Shown in pieces: positions 1 to 5,658 of a stretch of 7,676 nucleotides of DNA. Location of the stretch: the NCBI GenBank assembly GCA_903919215.1, contig CAIXHI010000396.1, forward strand, positions 1-7,676. Direction: 5' to 3'. The notes under the pieces were generated by a model, which made no database searches, was not told where the DNA came from, and saw only the letters and a list, made by a program, of their open reading frames with translations. The stretch's first letter is position 1, and the number at the start of each line of letters is the position of its first letter. The translations under genes and the position numbers were made by a program. The DNA comes from an uncultured Acidimicrobiaceae bacterium (GTDB lineage Bacteria; Actinomycetota; Acidimicrobiia; Acidimicrobiales; Ilumatobacteraceae).

Positions 1-419
1 TGCAACGCGCGGTGCACCACCTCGTCCACCGGCAGCCAGGCGACGGCGTCGGTCTCGAAGTTGACCGACGCACCGAACATCTCGTCGACCTCCAACACCA
101 CCGTGGTGTAGATCCAGTCGGTAGCGGGTGCGAACACGTACTCGCCGAGCACCCGATGGTGCACGGGGATCTCGCCCACCTCTTCGCTGGCCTCGCGCAA
201 CGCTGCCTCGTAGGGCGACTCGTCCTCGTCGATCGCCCCACCGGCACAACTCCAGGTGCCACCCTCGTGCGCCCACGCCGACCGCTTCTGCAACATCACC
301 AGCGCAGGCATGTCGGCCGGGCGCAGCACGAACACGACGCCGGCCGCACCGAAGACTCCCCAGCGCACGTGCCCGTCGGAGCAACGCATGAACCCATCAC
401 CGGAACGACCACCAGACAT
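1..419 (-). CDS. Nudix hydrolase, partial (C-terminus beyond left edge)
   Basis: The visible part is 139 residues read from ATG at 419 to the window edge. Residues 61-83 match the Nudix box GX5EX7REUXEEXGU in every charged and glycine position (G61, E67, R75-E76, E79-E80, G82), although the two usually hydrophobic U positions are Ala77 and Glu83. Nudix enzymes are cytosolic and use this helix to bind Mg2+ and hydrolyse a nucleoside diphosphate linked to another group. The segment before the box (about 46-61, RSAWAHEGGTW then CAGGA) resembles actinobacterial Nudix proteins with an RS-W-A-H-GGTW signature, but the usual Pro before GG is Ala here. The substrate cannot be told from the sequence. 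The start at 419 has no strong Shine-Dalgarno sequence; ATG at 389 is an alternative. The gene follows the ATPase stop by 31 nt on the same strand with no terminator visible, so co-transcription is likely. Perhaps only 10-30 residues are missing, judging by family length. Confidence 0.9.
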   Translation of the reverse strand, partial: MSGGRSGDGFMRCSDGHVRWGVFGAAGVVFVLRPADMPALVMLQKRSAWAHEGGTWSCAGGAIDEDESPYEAALREASEEVGEIPVHHRVLGEYVFAPATDWIYTTVVLEVDEMFGASVNFETDAVAWLPVDEVVHRAL

Positions 420-450
420 GAGTGCCGACGTTACGCCAGCAGCGACGCAT

Positions 451-2970
451 TCACACGCCCGAAGTGTGCTGATCGCGCTTCAACGGCTCGGCCCACAACG
501 TTCCGACCGCCGCCACTGCGACCAGCACCGGCCAAGCCCACCGCGGGAACGGCGCGAACGACAGCAGCCGCGCCACCGGGCCGACCTCCACGACGCCGAC
601 GGTCACCACGACAATCAGGCCGAGCACCCACCACAGGGTGCGGGTGAACGGACGACCTGGCCTCCACACCGGCCGCTCGGGCGAGCGCATGCCCAGCAGC
701 AGGAAGATCTGGCTGGCCAGCAACGTGGCGAACGTCAGCGCCCGGGCTTGTTCGACGGGCCAGTCGGCGGCCAGCGCCAATAGGTATTCACCGATCAACA
801 TCGCCGCGAGCACACCACCCACCGCATAGGGCCGCCACAGTGCACGCATACGCAGCGCGTCACCCACCGGGCGCGGTGGGCGACGCATCACGTCGTCGTC
901 GGCCGGGTCGGCCTGGAACACGAGCGACACCACCGGGTGCAGCAGCAGTTCCAGCACCACCAGATGCACGGGCAGCAGCCACAGTGGCTTGCCGAGCAAC
1001 GGCATGACCAGCGCGCCGAACAACAGTGGCGGGTGGAACGCGATCAGGTACGCGAAGGCTCGGGTGAGGTTGTCGAAGATGCGACGACCGTCGCGTACGG
1101 CACCGACGATGGTGGCGAAGTTGTCGTCGACCAGCACCAGCGACGCTGCCTCGCGGGCGACCGTGGTGCCGCGCTCGCCCATCGCGACCCCAATGTCGGC
1201 CTCGCGCAGCGCGGGTGCGTCGTTGATACCGTCGCCGGTCATCGCCACCACTTCGCCCTGTGCTCGCAGTGCTTCCACCAGCAAGTGCTTCTGCTCGGGC
1301 CGTGTGCGGGCGAACACGTTGGCGTGCGCCACGAGATAGGCGAGACGCTCGGCATCCGCGTGGTCAAGGTCGTCGCCAGTGGCAATCAGGTCGGAACCAT
1401 CGGCCTCGTGCGGCAGATCGAGACCCTCGGCAACTGCATGCGCCGTGGCCGGATGGTCGCCGGTGACCATGATGACGCGCACGCCCGCAGCCCGGCACTC
1501 AGCCAACGCCTCGGCCACACCGTCGCGGATGGGGTCGCTGAACGCGACCAGGCCCAACAGGCGCAGACCTGCCTCGTCGCCGCTGCGCTCCCCGGTGGGC
1601 GCGCCGATGTCTCGGCCTGCCACGGCGATCACGCGCATACCGTCAGCCGCGAACCGTTCGTTCCCGAGCGTGACTCCAGAGCGTTGCTGCTCGGCGCCCG
1701 CCACGTGGCGCAGCAACCCTTCGATCGAGCCCTTCGACGCCACATGGTGATCGCCGTCAGTGTCGCGCCAGACGTGGGTGAGGTACTTGTCGGACTGCTC
1801 AAAGGGCCAGTCGACGACGAGTGCACCACCGTGCAGTTTCGCTGTGTCGAGCCCGTGGAGTTCGGCGAAGCGCACGATGGCCACGTCGAGCGGGTCGAAC
1901 GGATCCGGCTCGCAGGCCAACACGGCGGTGGTCAACAGCACACGCTCGGCGAGCGTCAGGTCGCCTTCGCCGTGGTACTCGCGCTCGGGGGTCCACAACC
2001 CGGCGACCTCGAGGCGGCCGTGGGTCAGCGTGCCGGTCTTGTCGGTGCAGATCACCGTGGTCGACCCCAACGTCTCCACGGACGGCAGACGGCGCACGAG
2101 CGCTCGGTGCTGCGCGAGACGCCACGCACCCATCGCCAGGTACAGCGTGTAGACCATCGAGAACTCTTCGGGGATCGCGGCGATGGCCAGGCTGACGCCA
2201 GCGATCACTGCTGCACCCCAGCCGTCACCATGCAGTAGTTCTGCACCCATCGCCGCGATGCAGAAGACTGCGGCCACCAAGGCGAGCGAGCGCACCAGCG
2301 AGGCCAGGCCGTGCTGCAGCGGTGTGGGCGGTTGCTTCACGGCCGCCACCAACGCACCGATCTTGCCGTAACGAGTCGCCGTGCCAGTGGTGGTGATCTG
2401 CACCCGCGCTCGGCCCGAGAGCACCGTGGTGCCGGCCCACACGTCGTGGTCGTCGCCCGGGGCGTCGCCAGCGCTCTTGGCGACCGGCAACGACTCACCC
2501 GTGAGCGACGCTTCGTCCACCAGCAGTTGCGTCAACTCGCGTACGACGCCATCCGCCGGAACGACATCACCCTCCAGCAACCACACTGCGTCGCCCACCA
2601 CCAACTCCTCGGTGGGTACTTCCACCTCCACGCCATCGCGCACGACCTTCGTGGTCGGCGCAGTCATCTTGCGCAACTGCTCCAACGTGCGCTCGGCCCG
2701 CGATTCGAGCAGCCAGCCAACACCGGCGATGGGAACCAACGCAGCGAGGGCGACGATCGCATCCGTGGTCTCGCCGATGAGGAGGTACGTGGGCGCGGCG
2801 ATCAGCAAGAGCGCCACCATCGGATCGGCGAGCGGCCCGAGCAGTCGCTTCAGACGCCGACCCTTTGGCTCCGGGATGACTCGGTTCGGACCGTCGGCCG
2901 CCAGCCGCGCGCGTGCTTCGGTCGTCGTCAGCCCAGTGGTGGGCGAGCTGAGGTCGACTGGTAGCGACAT
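451..2970 (-). CDS. P-type cation-transporting ATPase (P2-like, Ca2+-ATPase-related)
   Basis: This is a complete 839-residue membrane pump that hydrolyses ATP through an aspartyl-phosphate to move a cation. In order it shows an N-terminal cation-ATPase segment (about 1-45), TM1-TM2 (about 44-92), actuator domain with TGES at 157-160, TM3-TM4 (about 224-283) with PEEFS at 267-271, the phosphorylation motif DKTGT with acceptor D310, a KGS motif at 413-415, TGD at 503-505, TGDGIND at 578-584, and about six C-terminal TMs (about 636-830). There is no N-terminal heavy-metal-binding domain or CPC motif, so it is not a Cu/Zn P1B pump. The IPEEF motif places it with bacterial PMR1/PacL-like pumps usually labelled calcium- or cation-transporting; the ion is inferred only. 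In TM6 the family's usual ELIIDP reads ELLLHP here (H678), see findings. Start chosen at ATG 2970, 11 nt after a GGAGG; ATG at 2994 is in frame as an alternative. The frame stays open to 3216, but that would overlap the divergent gene. Confidence 0.93.
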   Translation of the reverse strand: MSLPVDLSSPTTGLTTTEARARLAADGPNRVIPEPKGRRLKRLLGPLADPMVALLLIAAPTYLLIGETTDAIVALAALVPIAGVGWLLESRAERTLEQLRKMTAPTTKVVRDGVEVEVPTEELVVGDAVWLLEGDVVPADGVVRELTQLLVDEASLTGESLPVAKSAGDAPGDDHDVWAGTTVLSGRARVQITTTGTATRYGKIGALVAAVKQPPTPLQHGLASLVRSLALVAAVFCIAAMGAELLHGDGWGAAVIAGVSLAIAAIPEEFSMVYTLYLAMGAWRLAQHRALVRRLPSVETLGSTTVICTDKTGTLTHGRLEVAGLWTPEREYHGEGDLTLAERVLLTTAVLACEPDPFDPLDVAIVRFAELHGLDTAKLHGGALVVDWPFEQSDKYLTHVWRDTDGDHHVASKGSIEGLLRHVAGAEQQRSGVTLGNERFAADGMRVIAVAGRDIGAPTGERSGDEAGLRLLGLVAFSDPIRDGVAEALAECRAAGVRVIMVTGDHPATAHAVAEGLDLPHEADGSDLIATGDDLDHADAERLAYLVAHANVFARTRPEQKHLLVEALRAQGEVVAMTGDGINDAPALREADIGVAMGERGTTVAREAASLVLVDDNFATIVGAVRDGRRIFDNLTRAFAYLIAFHPPLLFGALVMPLLGKPLWLLPVHLVVLELLLHPVVSLVFQADPADDDVMRRPPRPVGDALRMRALWRPYAVGGVLAAMLIGEYLLALAADWPVEQARALTFATLLASQIFLLLGMRSPERPVWRPGRPFTRTLWWVLGLIVVVTVGVVEVGPVARLLSFAPFPRWAWPVLVAVAAVGTLWAEPLKRDQHTSGV

Positions 2971-3102
2971 GTGTGCGTGGGCCTCCACGATCATCGTGTG
3001 CCCACAGCGTCGCCTGCGGAGGCCTGCACGACTACGGACATTGGTCCCGAATCGCCGCCCCACGTGGGGAATGCGGGGGCGCGGCGAGGTGTTGGCGCAC
3101 AT
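2971..3102. promoter_or_regulatory. Divergent intergenic region with a 12-bp palindrome (3058-3069)
   Basis: These 132 nt separate the starts of the ATPase (minus) and the Ddn-like gene (plus), so promoters for both must lie here or extend into the flanking genes. At 3058-3069 there is a perfect palindrome, CCCCACGTGGGG, centred about 40 nt before the Ddn-like start and about 94 nt before the ATPase start. This is a plausible binding site for a dimeric regulator acting on one or both genes. I could not pick a convincing TANNNT -10 element for either gene. The operator role is inference; the palindrome is seen directly. Confidence 0.45.
2982..2986 (-). promoter_or_regulatory. Shine-Dalgarno candidate for the P-type ATPase
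   Basis: GGAGG on the minus strand lies 11 nt before ATG 2970. The spacing is slightly long, but it is the best ribosome-binding match among the possible starts. It falls inside the extra codons if ATG 2994 were used, which favours 2970. Confidence 0.5.
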
Positions 3103-3531
3103 ATGCCCAGTGACTTCGCCCTCAAGACCATGAACCGCGTCCACCGCGCGATGCTCGCCGTCAGCGGCGGCCGCGTGGGCTGGTCGGCCAGCAACATGCC
3201 GGTGCTGGAACTGCACACGGTCGGTCGCAAGAGTGGTCAGCCGCGTGCGTCGATGTTGACCGCACCGGTGCAGGACGGCGACACGCTCGTGATCGTCGCC
3301 TCACGCGGTGGCGATGATCACCACCCGGCCTGGTTCTTGAACCTGCAGGCAGACCCGCATGTGCAGGTCACAATTCGTGGCACCACGCGCGCCTTCACCG
3401 CGCGCATCGCCACGGCCGAGGAGCGCCCGGCCTTGTGGCAGCGAGTGGTCAGCGACAACAAGCGCTACGCCGACTACCAGAGCAAAACGCAGCGCGAGAT
3501 CCCCTTGGTGATCCTCACACCCGACGCCTGA
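3103..3531 (+). CDS. Ddn-like F420-dependent nitroreductase-family oxidoreductase
   Basis: A complete 142-residue protein of the deazaflavin-dependent nitroreductase family (PF04075/TIGR00026 type), close to the 151 residues of Mycobacterium tuberculosis Ddn. Visible family marks are GRKSGQPR at 41-48, the beta-strand segment ending SRGG at 67-70, the hallmark PAWFLNLQADP at 75-85, and the C-terminal RYADYQSKTQREIP at 121-134, whose tyrosines lie where Ddn has substrate-pocket tyrosines. Such split-barrel enzymes bind reduced F420 and pass hydride to quinones or other electron-poor compounds; some members bind FMN or act on other substrates, so the natural substrate here is unknown. It has no signal peptide but a somewhat amphipathic N-terminus. 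The start at ATG 3103 gives the usual family N-terminus; an upstream in-frame ATG at 2971 would abut the divergent ATPase start and adds unlike sequence. No strong Shine-Dalgarno is seen (a GAGGTG lies rather far upstream). The glycosidase-domain gene follows after 37 nt but seems to have its own promoter. Confidence 0.9.
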   Translation: MPSDFALKTMNRVHRAMLAVSGGRVGWSASNMPVLELHTVGRKSGQPRASMLTAPVQDGDTLVIVASRGGDDHHPAWFLNLQADPHVQVTIRGTTRAFTARIATAEERPALWQRVVSDNKRYADYQSKTQREIPLVILTPDA

Positions 3532-3556
3532 ACGACACCGAGCGCAGGCGGTCACC

Positions 3557-3562
3557 TACGAT
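3557..3562 (+). promoter_or_regulatory. -10 element TACGAT for a leaderless transcript
   Basis: TACGAT fits the actinobacterial -10 consensus TANNNT and ends 6 nt before the GTG start at 3569, so the predicted first transcribed base is at or next to the first base of the start codon. There is no Shine-Dalgarno between it and the GTG, as expected for a leaderless mRNA. A -35 match is weak. The element lies in the 37-nt gap after the Ddn-like gene. Confidence 0.5.
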
Positions 3563-3568
3563 CAACGC

Positions 3569-4861
3569 GTGACACGGTGGCGCAGTTCGATCTCGGTGCT
3601 GATCGCGCTCGCACTCGGTGCAGCGAGCGCCTGGTTCATCGGCCGCACCGCAGGCACCGGTGGCGTCTTCGTCACTGCGCTGGGGTCAGCCGCCAGCACA
3701 TGGGCGATCACCCGGCACCGCACTCCCGGGCCGCGGCGAGCGATGTGGACGGCGGTGTACTCGATCATCGCGGTGACATTGCTGTGGACCACTGTCTCGA
3801 TCGTCAGCTACGCCCGCGCCTCCGACGGCGAGCCGGTCTCGCAGGTGATCGCTGGGTGGGGCCGCAATCATCGCCTCGGCACTGTCGTCGACCAGATGGA
3901 AGCAATCGCGTACAGCAATCCACCGGCCAAGAGCCCGGCCAAGCAACTCACGCTCCACGCTGTGCCGACCACCGTCGCCGGCCCAACCACCACCATCGCC
4001 GCGATCCCCGCACCAACTCCGATCGCCCCAGTGCTGTCGCCAGCGCTGCCGGGAGAAGGTGAGTGGATAGCCATCGCCCGAGCCGGCGGGTATGACGCGA
4101 TCTGGGCCACGAGCATGCGACCGCTCGCCGAGTTCGGCGGGGTGGTGGCCTCGATGGCCGTCATCGACCAGACCTACCTGCGCGTCGGCCTGTTCAACGG
4201 CAGCGAGGTGCCCGGTGGGACGTGGACCCGCGGCAAGCGGGTGCCGACCGAGTTGCACCCGGCGCTCGTCGCCGCGTTCAACGGCGGATTCCGCTTCGAC
4301 CACATCAAGGGCGGCTACGTCACCGAAGGACGTACCGTGCGCGCCTTGCGCAGCGCCGACGCGACGATCGCCGTCGGCAAGGACGGCAAGGTGGTGATCG
4401 GCGCACTCGGCCGCGACATCGCCAAGGACGGGCCGTGGGTGAGCCTGCGCCAGAACCTGATCCTCATCGTCGACAACGGCGAGTCACAGGTGCGCGCCGG
4501 CGTGAAGCTGGGCGTGTGGTGGGGCGCCGATTACGGCCGGCAGGTGTACGTGCCCCGCTCGGCACTGTGCCAGTTGGCCGATGGCCGCCTGGCCTACGCC
4601 TACGTCAGCGAGGTGGACGCCGAACAGTTGGCGCAGTCGCTGATCCACATGGGCTGCACGAAGGCGATGCAACTGGACATCAATGGCGACTGGCCGGCGC
4701 TGTTCACGTTCGGCCACGCGCTCGACGGCAGCGTGCTGCCGCATCTGCTCGACGACCGCATGCACACACCGCTGCAGCGTTACCTCAACGGTTCCAAGAA
4801 AGAGTTCTTCGCCTTCTTCGACACCACTCTGGTACCGAACCCCAGCGTTCTAGACGCCTGA
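3569..4861 (+). CDS. Membrane-anchored phosphodiester glycosidase (NAGPA-domain) family protein
   Basis: A 430-residue protein. The N-terminus carries two or three membrane segments (about 7-26, 29-47 and 58-80). An extracytoplasmic stretch follows (about 85-130), then a Pro/Thr-rich linker (about 132-163), and finally a catalytic-type domain at about 165-420. That domain looks like the phosphodiester glycosidase/NAGPA family (PF09992): it has the AAFNGGF motif at 235-241, a GGYV segment at 248-251, and LDINGDW at 369-375, in the place where relatives have an Asp-rich LDGG-type motif. Family members remove sugars linked through a phosphodiester, including the mammalian N-acetylglucosamine-1-phosphodiester enzyme; bacterial members probably act on envelope or exopolysaccharide glycans, but the substrate here is unknown. 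There are only two cysteines, C334 and C363, both in the exported domain, so a disulfide is possible. The GTG start is supported by a -10 element placed for leaderless transcription. The next gene begins 69 nt downstream with its own promoter candidate. Confidence 0.85.
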   Translation: MTRWRSSISVLIALALGAASAWFIGRTAGTGGVFVTALGSAASTWAITRHRTPGPRRAMWTAVYSIIAVTLLWTTVSIVSYARASDGEPVSQVIAGWGRNHRLGTVVDQMEAIAYSNPPAKSPAKQLTLHAVPTTVAGPTTTIAAIPAPTPIAPVLSPALPGEGEWIAIARAGGYDAIWATSMRPLAEFGGVVASMAVIDQTYLRVGLFNGSEVPGGTWTRGKRVPTELHPALVAAFNGGFRFDHIKGGYVTEGRTVRALRSADATIAVGKDGKVVIGALGRDIAKDGPWVSLRQNLILIVDNGESQVRAGVKLGVWWGADYGRQVYVPRSALCQLADGRLAYAYVSEVDAEQLAQSLIHMGCTKAMQLDINGDWPALFTFGHALDGSVLPHLLDDRMHTPLQRYLNGSKKEFFAFFDTTLVPNPSVLDA

Positions 4862-4876
4862 CGCGCCCCGTTCCGG

Positions 4877-4882
4877 TACCCT
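4877..4882 (+). promoter_or_regulatory. -10 element TACCCT before the coiled-coil gene
   Basis: TACCCT, within CGGTACCCT, fits TANNNT and lies 16 nt after the stop codon of the glycosidase-domain gene. Start of transcription would be near 4889, giving a leader of about 42 nt that contains a hairpin and a good Shine-Dalgarno. The -35 region is not convincing. Confidence 0.45.
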
Positions 4883-4888
4883 CGCGGT

Positions 4889-4902
4889 GGACCTGCGGGT
4901 CC
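4889..4902 (+). other. Short hairpin at the predicted 5' end of the coiled-coil mRNA
   Basis: GGACC and GGTCC form a perfect 5-bp stem around a TGCG loop, extendable by two G-U-type pairs and one G-C pair. It sits where the transcript from the TACCCT element should begin, 28 nt before the start codon. No run of T follows, so it is a poor intrinsic terminator for the upstream gene; a 5'-end stabilising structure is as plausible. Confidence 0.4.
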
Positions 4903-4920
4903 GTCATGCCCCTCGCGTGT

Positions 4921-4926
4921 GGAGAG
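4921..4926 (+). promoter_or_regulatory. Shine-Dalgarno GGAGAG deciding the coiled-coil start
   Basis: GGAGAG lies 4 nt before ATG 4931 (6 nt counting from the end of GGAG). It makes ATG 4931 the start, not the in-frame GTG at 4919 that overlaps this motif. Confidence 0.7.
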
Positions 4927-4930
4927 TTTC

Positions 4931-5647
4931 ATGGGACTGTTCAGCAAGAAACCCAAGTCGGCCCGCAAGGTCGACCCTGCAGATTTCCTCGCCGTGCGCG
5001 CCGAACTGCTGGAAGTGCGCGCCCGCCTGGAAAGCAGCGATCAGGCCAAGGCCATCGTCGAGGCCCGCCTCGCGGCGCTCGATGCCACCACCACTGCCAT
5101 CGCCACCGGCCGCCTCGGCGGCGAAGATCTGCGGGCCCGGTTGGGTGACGTCGAAGGTCAACTGCTGGCCGTTTCGGCCGCCAGCTCCGTCGCACTCACC
5201 ACCGCCGAGAGCGCGGCGCACAAGGCCAACGCCGCCACTACGCTGGCGGCCACCATCCAACAGACCCCCGTCGAACCTGCGCCACTCGACCCGGCCGTCC
5301 TCGAGAGCATCGAGGCAGTCGCCGCCCAGGTGGCACAACTGGCTGAACGCGTCGCCGCCACGGACACCAGCACCCGTCAAGCCGTCGATCTGGTGAACAC
5401 GCTGCAGCAGCGACTCACCTCGATCAGCACTGAACTGGCCAACCAAGTGCTCGAGCTCAGCACCGACATCGACGGTCTCGGTGCACATCAGGAAGATGCC
5501 GCCAAGGGTGCGGTGAGCGACACCGTGATCGCGTCGCTGACGACCGCGCAGGTTCGCCTGGCTGCCGAGCAGGCGCGCTACGAGATCGCCTTCCGTCAGG
5601 ATCTGGCCACGTTGGCCGAACAGGTGCGCCGCAACCCGAAGGGCTGA
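4931..5647 (+). CDS. Alanine-rich coiled-coil protein of unknown function
   Basis: A 238-residue protein that I do not recognise as a named family. It begins MGLFSKKPK, a short basic tip, followed by a predicted coiled coil at about 16-52 with heptad-like Leu/Val/Ala spacing. A Gly-containing break (about 59-66) leads into a second helical stretch (66-110), a Pro-rich hinge (112-121), a long helix (121-186), and a last helix (195-233) ending in a basic tail. It has no cysteine or tryptophan, no signal peptide and no membrane segment, so it is probably a cytosolic, elongated, perhaps oligomeric protein. Composition is rich in Ala, Leu, Glu, Thr and Gln. It starts at ATG 4931 with a good Shine-Dalgarno and its own promoter candidate, 69 nt after the glycosidase-domain gene, and ends one base from the convergent UPF0182 gene. 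A scaffold or structural role is possible but unproven; base use looks like that of its neighbours. Confidence 0.8.
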   Translation: MGLFSKKPKSARKVDPADFLAVRAELLEVRARLESSDQAKAIVEARLAALDATTTAIATGRLGGEDLRARLGDVEGQLLAVSAASSVALTTAESAAHKANAATTLAATIQQTPVEPAPLDPAVLESIEAVAAQVAQLAERVAATDTSTRQAVDLVNTLQQRLTSISTELANQVLELSTDIDGLGAHQEDAAKGAVSDTVIASLTTAQVRLAAEQARYEIAFRQDLATLAEQVRRNPKG

Positions 5648-5658
5648 ATCAGCCCTTC
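5638..5658. terminator. Bidirectional terminator candidate spanning both stop codons
   Basis: The arms GAAGGGCTGA (5638-5647) and TCAGCCCTTC (5649-5658) are perfect reverse complements with one central base. As RNA this would fold into an 8-bp stem with a 5-nt loop on either strand. Each arm contains the final Lys-Gly codons and the TGA stop of one gene, so the same structure closes both convergent genes. There is no strong U-tract on either side, so intrinsic termination may be weak or need help; transcript clash or mRNA 3'-end protection are alternatives. Confidence 0.55.

Noticed and set aside
937..2238. Long plus-strand open frame (433 codons) antisense to the ATPase
   Set aside because: It has a His/Gln/Arg-rich translation with no domain, and lies wholly opposite the ATPase catalytic region with its DKTGT and TGDGIND motifs.
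2971..3102. Upstream ATG at 2971 for the Ddn-like gene
   Set aside because: It adds 44 residues without family resemblance and abuts the ATPase start; the normal family N-terminus begins at 3103.
2971..3216. N-terminal extension of the ATPase to 3216
   Set aside because: The extra 82 residues have low-complexity Arg/Ala/His-rich sequence unlike P-type ATPases and would overlap the divergent Ddn-like gene. The family-like N-terminus begins at ATG 2970.
4889..4902. Intrinsic terminator for the glycosidase-domain gene
   Set aside because: The stem is only 5 perfect base pairs with no T-run after it, and it lies downstream of a promoter-like element for the next gene.
4222..5148. 308-codon plus-strand frame overlapping the end of the glycosidase-domain gene and the start of the coiled-coil gene
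   Set aside because: It is an Arg/Pro-rich out-of-frame translation crossing a promoter, hairpin and Shine-Dalgarno; there is no domain in it.
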